This document shows positions 58,380 to 64,000 of a stretch of DNA of 64,000 nucleotides, one piece after another. The stretch is taken from NCBI GenBank assembly GCA_030762935.1, contig CM060883.1, positions 97,290,001-97,354,000 of the forward strand. Direction: 5' to 3'. Every line of letters starts with the position of its first letter. The stretch's first letter is position 1. A program made the position numbers and the translations under genes. A model generated the notes under the pieces. The model was not told where the DNA came from, searched no databases, and was given only the letters and a program-made list of their open reading frames with translations. Source of the stretch: Hymenopus coronatus (lineage: Eukaryota > Arthropoda > Insecta > Mantodea > Hymenopodidae).

Positions 58380-59550
58380 AAATCAATCCTTTGGTCCTTT
58401 AGGGCTGCAAACCTTTGATGATGTCTTTATAGAATGGCTGCATTTTTATTAACTACAGTTTGTACTGAATTGAAGTATTTGCTGAAGAGGAATGTCTCTC
58501 TTTAGTGTGTTTTTATATCTTCAGGCAAGAAAAGCTTTGTTCCACAGATGCTGTAGTAGAAGACATTGACTAAATAAGGGAGAACAGTTTATAAATATCC
58601 ATAAAAATGGCCTTATCCTCATTAAGCACTTCTACAATCTTTCTGGTGAAAACTTTCTATATTTCTCATTCTCATTGGGTCCTGGGAAGGCAGGTCCAAA
58701 GAAACGTTTAAAATTTTCAAGTGCACTAGAAGGAAAACATGCTTCAAATTGTGTAGAATTGGCAAGGCAAACAAATTTAGTTTTTTCACAATCACAAAAT
58801 CTCTCATTCATTTCCATCAAGATGTGATCCAGAATTCTGTATACAAGGCTCAATACATCCAAACACATTAATCCTGAGAAAGGGAACTGTACTCTCTGGC
58901 CTTTTCAAAGTTAATTGAAAAATACGGTTTGTCTTTATTTCTGTATGCAGTTCTTTAACATCCAATGACTCCTTCTGCAAAATGTTGAACAGAATGTCTG
59001 TCAAACAAAAGATATCAGGAAATACTACTGCCAAAAATGCAAATTCAAAATTGTTCATGTCATTCAGCAAGCCTGTGGCAAATTGAGTGAAATTATCATC
59101 AGATTGTTGATGGCAAACTATGGCTTCCAAAACCCCTTTTAATTTTTCTCAGTCATCCACAATTATACGCAATTTGACACTGTCATATTTTTTGCAAAAC
59201 TATGCACGAATACTGCAAAAGGAGCTTTTATTTAATTTTTTCTTGAGTCCATTTAAAAGGCCAGATATTATACTTGCACATCGTAAAACTGCCTTGCTAA
59301 TTTATGCTCATAGCCACATAATCTAAAGATGTCCAATAAAACAAACGAAGTTTGTGATATTGTGTCTTTACTTACAGCATAGAACACAACAGATCCTTCA
59401 GCATTAATTACAGAACACTGGGACACCTATGTAATATTGGTCATATCATCTACCTGGACAGAAGAAAAAACTCCAGCAGTTTCCAATTCAGTTCTTACAA
59501 ATGCACTGATGTAATCTGAAATGCAGTTTATTAGAATATTTTTGAGTTGG
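58380..59550 (-). mobile_element. Decayed hAT transposase (ZMYM1/DUF4371-like)
   Basis: Minus-strand blocks in the usual order: ISAFVRTELETAGVFSSVQV and DDMTNIT (RNase H first Asp region), FYAVSKDTISQTSFVLLDIF, a degraded AQTYDGA block (ARQFYDVQV), APFAVFVHSFAKN (usual FVHCxAHxLN), NFEFAFLAVVFPDIFCLTDI and LFNILQKESLDVKELHTEIK, and near 58,500 TTASVEQSFSCLK, the hAT dimerisation motif (TTASxERxFSxLK). Stops and frameshifts are frequent. No terminal repeats were located. Confidence 0.75.
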
Positions 59551-60050
59551 GTTTGTAACACTTAAGTATAACTATTGTTTTTCCAGACCGGTTTCGAAGT
59601 CAATTGAGCTTCATTGTCGATGGTTTCCAACTGAATTTCCACAGGGTGTTCTATGTTGAGGTGTGACAGTCCCTGGTGGCTGAGAGACGAACCTCCACAA
59701 TATATTTTGTGGCGGCAATTCAAAGTTGAATACATGGTATTGGTTTTTAATGATGTGGATTTTCTCCCAGATGTCAAGCTCTGCTGCATGTCTGGTGGGT
59801 TTTGCAAGGTGTATGTTATGGTTAGTAGACCAAAAGTGGTGTGCAATGGCTGATTTGTTACTTTGTTTGTACTTTATTGCTCTCTCTCATGTGTTCTTTA
59901 AGTCTTGTTTCAAGGGATCTTTTTGTTTTACCAATGTAAAATTTGCTGCAATCTGCACAATTTATTCTGTAGATTCTGCAATTTATTATTTCATTTTGTA
60001 TAGGTACTTTTTGATTTGCCATTGAAGACAACTTTAGTCTTGGAATATTG
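59545..60050 (-). mobile_element. Penelope-like element fragment PLE-3 with GIY-YIG domain
   Basis: Minus strand from 60,045: DNIPRLKLSSMANQKVPIQN, then RIYRINCADCSKFYIGKTKR and SLETRLKEHMRE, a frameshift, SNKSAIAHHFWSTNHNIHLA and LDIWEKIHIIKNQYHVFNFE. This is the GIY-YIG endonuclease of Penelope-like elements (usual GIYxIxCxxCxxxYIGxTxRxLxxRxxEH), with GIY altered to RIY. Downstream, a degraded hammerhead-like motif follows (59,580-59,635). Confidence 0.8.
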
Positions 60051-61855
60051 TCTCTGCATTTCTATAAGACTCCTTGATACCAGCAATGTCAATGGTTTCT
60101 TAAACTCCCCACAATTTATTGAGTGTATCCATGGATTTAGTATTCCTGCTTACTTAAACAGAGTGCTGCATCAATCACTAACTGTAGGAAAAGCCTATTC
60201 AACCTAAGTTTTCATTGAACTACACAGTGTAGCATTCTCCTTTAGGACATCTGAAATTTGATTTTGAATTCTTTTAAAAGTTTTCAAGTTTACCTGGTAT
60301 TTCTGTGCCAAATCTGAGTATATAATGATCATGTTATATTCAATACAGCAGCATATACTTCCTTGTCCCAAATGTTACTTTTATTGCTAAAAAGTAAATA
60401 TAGCCAACAAAACAATTTCTGCAGAGTCAGGAAGGAGCACAACTATGGAAAGTCCACAAACCACAATCATTTGAAACTAAGATTGTAGTATTTACCTAAA
60501 TGTTTCACCAGAACTAGTTATATGATAAAACTCAATCAGCTTTACCAATGTGGTTAAGGTCTATAGTTTTCAGATTAATTAATAATACTAAACATATATT
60601 TGCTCATTTAGTTCCCCAAGGAACATCTATTATGTTTCAAAAACATTAGTAATATTATCGAACCAAAACCTCGTTATCTTCATCTTTGCTATTTGAAACA
60701 TTACAGCTCTAAGAGCACAGAACAAAATTACTTTACAGCACATGGTTCACACAGAGGAGAATGTGGCGAGTAAGAATACCATCTATCTCACTGCTTGCCC
60801 CCTCCCCAGACAAACATCACGGCTGTTATAACAATCATACAGCAAGCTCAGCTTCCGAGTTTGAATAACAAGAAAGGAAGGCGATGTTGAACCTTTAACT
60901 AGTAACTTAGAATGTTTTTCATGAAATTGAGCAGATGAACTCTTACAGAGCTATGGGGAACTAGAAATAGAACAAGCTTGTAGAAGGATTGCTCAGAAAT
61001 GTTTAGACTCGACTTTTCTGTTTACAATTGGGAGAAAACAATTCCACATGTGAGGTGTCTTCCATGATCCTTTGTTAATTAAAAGTTTCAGCTGAAGTTA
61101 GAACATTTAGGGGCGCATACTAGATCAGTATATAGAATAGAACTGCCCAGAGAGCATTTTTAATAGTAATTCTGTATGACTCTAAACTTGGTTTAAATCA
61201 AAGCCAATGCCTTGAAAGACTTGCACACACTTTTGGCAAATTTACTCCTTCCTTTGCTATCTTTTTGAATTGGTTTGCAGAATTTATAAGGGGTCAAACA
61301 CATGTGGCCATCCACATCAGCAACTGAAGAGAAATCAATGTTGTGGAGAGAAGACCGGATGTTGATACAACCTTGAAGATTGGATCCTGATTTCCTCAGG
61401 ATTAGTAAAGTTTCATTTTGCTAGCTGCCAACAACCTCACACAAGCCTAGAAGAATACTTGAGTGGAATAGTACCACAAACTTGATAATGATGGCTCTCA
61501 CGATCTTTCCGAGATCATAACACATGACTTAAACAATGTGATCCAGAAACAAAATGGATTAAAGAACTGCATATCGCACTCCCTAGCTGTTGGGAAAAGC
61601 AACTAACAACTGCATTAAGGGGTATGTGCATCATGACAATATATTTGGTATGGAAATCTCAAAACTCAAGTCTAAAAGCAGTACTTGAGCCCATGTTGTC
61701 ACCTGAAAACCATGTTCCAAATTCATTTCAAAACTTTGAAACTTGGCGTGTATTTCAAAGGTTTTTAGTACTGTTTAAGTCTCAGTTGTATATCTATTTT
61801 TTGGCACAAGCTATCATAATGCTGTATAAATGTGTGATCATTCATAACAGAAGTT
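60051..61855. other. 1.8-kb stretch without recognised features
   Basis: AT-rich; one plus-strand frame of 77 codons (61,624-61,857) has no recognised similarity. No exon continuing the coiled-coil gene was found. Confidence 0.5.
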
Positions 61856-62965
61856 AAATATTAATCTGGTATAGGACATGATTGTGTAAGGAGTAAGGAA
61901 GCATCTGTAATCTATCTTCTTCCTCCTTTAGGCCTTTAGGGCCTGCTATGAAGCTAATTGGAACTGTTCTATTCATCTTCTTCATGGTCATCCTATGTCT
62001 CTCTATCTCTATGGTTTGTAATACAATTGTTGACAAGGTTACATTTTTCTTTGAACATGATCCTTACACTGTCACTGATATTTCTGTATTTCCTCTATCA
62101 CGTACTATTCGCCCATTGTTCCCATATGTCAACATTTCTAAGCTGATCTGCTCTTGTTACATCCTAAATTGATCTTAAAAATCTTATCTGTGCAGCCTCC
62201 AGCCTTTACTTCTCGTGAGAAAATATAATGTTCTAATGTCTTTTATGATTTGTTGAAAATAATCATTGTTACAACTAAAAGACTAGGATTTACTTATTAT
62301 TTTATATTTGTCTTCTTTCTTTACCTTTTTATTAGGAAGTTTACTCATGTTTTACATCTATATTTCACTGCCAGATTCTACTATCCTGTGGATTCTTAAT
62401 TTTATTTCCTTCCTCATACTCTTGCCCAAAATGTCCTTTTAGACATCCATAAAGTTTATTATATTTTTCAATCTTTTCTTGAATTTTTTTTTTTAAAAAA
62501 ATTAATATTTTGGGTCCTAGATATATAAACATTGCCATTTTTGATCCACTTTTCATTCTGAATTATTTTCCCCTTATGACTATAACTATAGTTTTCTCAC
62601 CTGAAATTTGAATACTATATTTTTTTACTGTTTTGTTCAATTTGAATGTTGATTTTTACAGCTCATTTTTATTTTCCACTAATAATCTGATCACCTGCAA
62701 ACAAAATTGTTTACATTTTAGTTTAATTTATTCTGATTCCATTTGTTTTACTGGTTCTTATCAACTTTTAAATGGTTTATTCAGATAAAAGCAAATAGTC
62801 TGAGTGACAGCCTGCACCTTAGCCTTAGTCCTATATGACTATTAGAATCTTTTTTTCCTTCTCCATTTTTATGTTTGTAAGGTATTTTGAGTTGTTCTAA
62901 TACTTGTCATAATTTTGTATCATCAACTGCATCATATATCTTTATGTAGCCGAAAACAGTAGAGA
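61856..62965 (-). mobile_element. Strongly decayed non-LTR reverse transcriptase
   Basis: Minus-strand readings from 62,965: IKIYDAVDDTKLW and VLEQLKIP (usual KAFDxVxHxxLWxxLxxxGIP), NFVCR in place of LFADD near 62,700, LNKTVKKYSIQISGEKT, MKSGSKMAMFIYLGPKI (usual INSFKYLGxxI block), KIEKYNKLYGCLKGHF, and near 61,950 IERHRMTMKKMNRTVPISFI. The order is that of an RT with the C-terminal EHVxRM...P block, a group different from LINE-1 to LINE-3. No frame is intact. Confidence 0.6.
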
Positions 62966-63009
62966 AGTTTATATAAATAGAAGTTATTTCCGGTTGTTTT
63001 GTCGCGGCC

Positions 63010-63418
63010 TGCTGAAGACAAAAGCAAGCCATAATCAAAACACTTGTTAATCGTGTCACCCGCATTTGTGAACCAGGACTGTTACAAGAGCAGTTCAGTC
63101 ACCTAAGGTAAATGTCACCCTTGGTTACTCCATCTGAGAAATACGTTCTGTCCTGCCAGACCTCAAGCTGTCATTCAAAAACCAGATCAAACAAAAGCAA
63201 TAATGTCCCTGATTGAAATGAGCACATACTGCAGCACCACATTGTAAAAACTGGTTTCAAGCCCAGGAAACAATTGAATTTGCTACGCTCAGCGAAAGAT
63301 TCCTGAGAGCCTTTGTCATCAGCTGGTGTATATTGTATTCCCTGCTCTTGTGGCTTGATGTACCTACATCAGAACAGCTGAACACTAGGCTCAATGAACA
63401 CAAAAGAAACTATATGTT
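63010..63418 (+). mobile_element. Penelope-like element fragment PLE-2
   Basis: Plus strand: TLVNRVTRICEPGLLQEQFS (RT end, usual LxxRAxxxCxxxxLxxEL), HIVKTGFKPRKQLNLLRSAK and AGVYCIPCSCGLMYL, then after a frameshift RLNEHKRN. This is the end of RT, the connector and the GIY-YIG domain of a Penelope-like element, with a canonical-looking GVYxIPCxCG and a frameshift at the YIG part. Its cysteine-rich GIY-YIG differs from that of PLE-3 and PLE-4, so it is another family. Confidence 0.72.
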
Positions 63419-63424
63419 TTATTA

Positions 63425-64000
63425 ATTTGTTGAGTTGGTTTTTTAACACTACGCGACTTACATTGTTATTATGAGGGACTAGTTTCAAAAGCTTATGCTT
63501 TCATTTTCAACCTCACGGGTCCAACTACCATTGCTGGCTGCATTTGCTTGTACTCTCTTCTCTGGTGGCAAAATGATGAACTTCTTAACTAAGCTGTCTA
63601 CTGGTGGGATTTCAAAGTTTATTAGCCGATCTTTGTTTTTCCATATGAGGATGTTTTTCCAGGTTGTGAGTTCATTGTGGCCTGACATGGTTTTAAGCAA
63701 TTTTGGATTTGGATCTAGATTGTGGTTTTCTTTCCTAAAGTGAAATGCTACTGCCGATTTGTCTTCTTGTTTCAATTTTAGGTTTCTAAAGTGCTCTTTG
63801 GATCTGATTTTTAAACTTCTTTTGGTTTGTCCTATGTAGAACTTTTCACAATTTGTGCATTTAATTTGATATATTCCTGACCTATTTTCTGGTGGAATTT
63901 CATCTTTTATTTTTGAATTCAGTAACTTTATGACAGAAAATCTGTTTATTGGAGCCAGGGTGATATCTTGTTCTTTGAAGATTTTTTTGAATTTTCTAAA
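63425..64000 (-). mobile_element. Penelope-like element fragment PLE-4, cut by the window end
   Basis: An open minus-strand frame enters at the window end and runs to a stop near 63,487: FRKFKKIFKEQDITLAPINR, EIPPENRSGIYQIKCTNCEK, FYIGQTKRSLKIRSKEHFRN, ESAVAF-like KSAVAFHFRKENHNLDPNPK and WKNILIWKNKDRLINFEIPP. SGIYQIKCTNC and FYIGQTKRS are the complete GIY-YIG signature. This is the best preserved Penelope fragment here; no stop interrupts the 170 codons visible. PLE-1 (IPPTDSLTKF) and PLE-4 (IPPVDSLVKKF) are related families. Confidence 0.85.
63468..63523 (-). ncRNA. Degraded hammerhead-like motif after PLE-4 frame
   Basis: Minus strand: GTGAGG TTGAAAA T GAAAGCATAAGCTTTT GAAAC TA GTC CCTCAT. 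Stem I GUGAGG/CCUCAU pairs over six bases, stem II GAAAGC/GCUUUU around AUAA, then GAAAC and stem III AC/GU. The CUGANGA core is changed to UUGAAAA (two invariant positions lost), so it should be inactive. The position relative to the GIY-YIG frame equals that in PLE-1. Confidence 0.5.

Noticed and set aside
58632..59130. Host zinc-finger MYM-type gene on the minus strand
   Set aside because: Similar to ZMYM1-like proteins, but stops and frameshifts through all blocks and the hAT motif TTASVEQSFSCLK fit a decayed transposase.

Overview
The window is nuclear DNA of an arthropod with a large, repeat-rich genome, probably an insect although the order cannot be read from the sequence. Evidence: AT-rich non-coding DNA with GT-AG introns up to about 10 kb; mariner, piggyBac, hAT, non-LTR, Penelope-like and tRNA-derived SINE copies; and a short nuclear copy of mitochondrial cox1 that reads through two TGA codons as Trp. 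I see no bacterial gene or operon.

Layout. Bases 1-11,540 are one satellite array of 84/85-bp units. On the minus strand each unit encodes 28 residues around a non-LTR reverse transcriptase (RT) motif (GVPQGSVLGP). A 5,470-bp block of the array is duplicated in tandem. At the right edge the RT reading continues into non-repeated RT sequence (11,420-11,637), which looks like the founder. From about 12 kb to 55.7 kb lies one plus-strand host gene for a long coiled-coil protein. Eight exons are supported by splice sites and matching phases (17,509-17,749; 22,884-23,078; 31,332-31,497; 38,447-38,683; 43,275-43,469; 45,120-45,280; 54,979-55,104; 55,551-55,709), giving about 490 residues; both ends of the gene seem to lie outside the recognised exons. 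A possible 18-bp microexon lies at 14,037-14,054.

The introns are packed with mobile DNA: at least a dozen copies or fragments of one undescribed ~860-bp non-autonomous family (called X here), several mariners with TA target duplications, decayed non-LTR elements, Penelope-like elements with GIY-YIG domains, piggyBac pieces and SINEs. X begins ACTTTCTCTAC, ends CATCAGA, is flanked by T5, has terminal hairpins and subterminal inverted repeats, and one copy holds exactly 12 x 101-bp repeats. These traits best fit Helentron-associated (HINE-like) elements, but that is a hypothesis. Bases 55.7-64 kb hold a fold-back DUF4817-type transposon, a decayed hAT, a decayed non-LTR RT and three Penelope-like fragments.

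The most notable themes are: (1) two tandem arrays in one window built from fragments of non-LTR RT coding sequence (84-bp and 54-bp units, both multiples of three); (2) hammerhead-ribozyme-like motifs, two with the conserved core bases present, in or near Penelope-like elements; (3) family X; and (4) a clear insertion order in a three-layer nest (mariner-1 > X2 > mariner-2). No intact mobile-element gene was found: every transposase or RT reading is broken by stops, frameshifts, deletions or lost catalytic residues.
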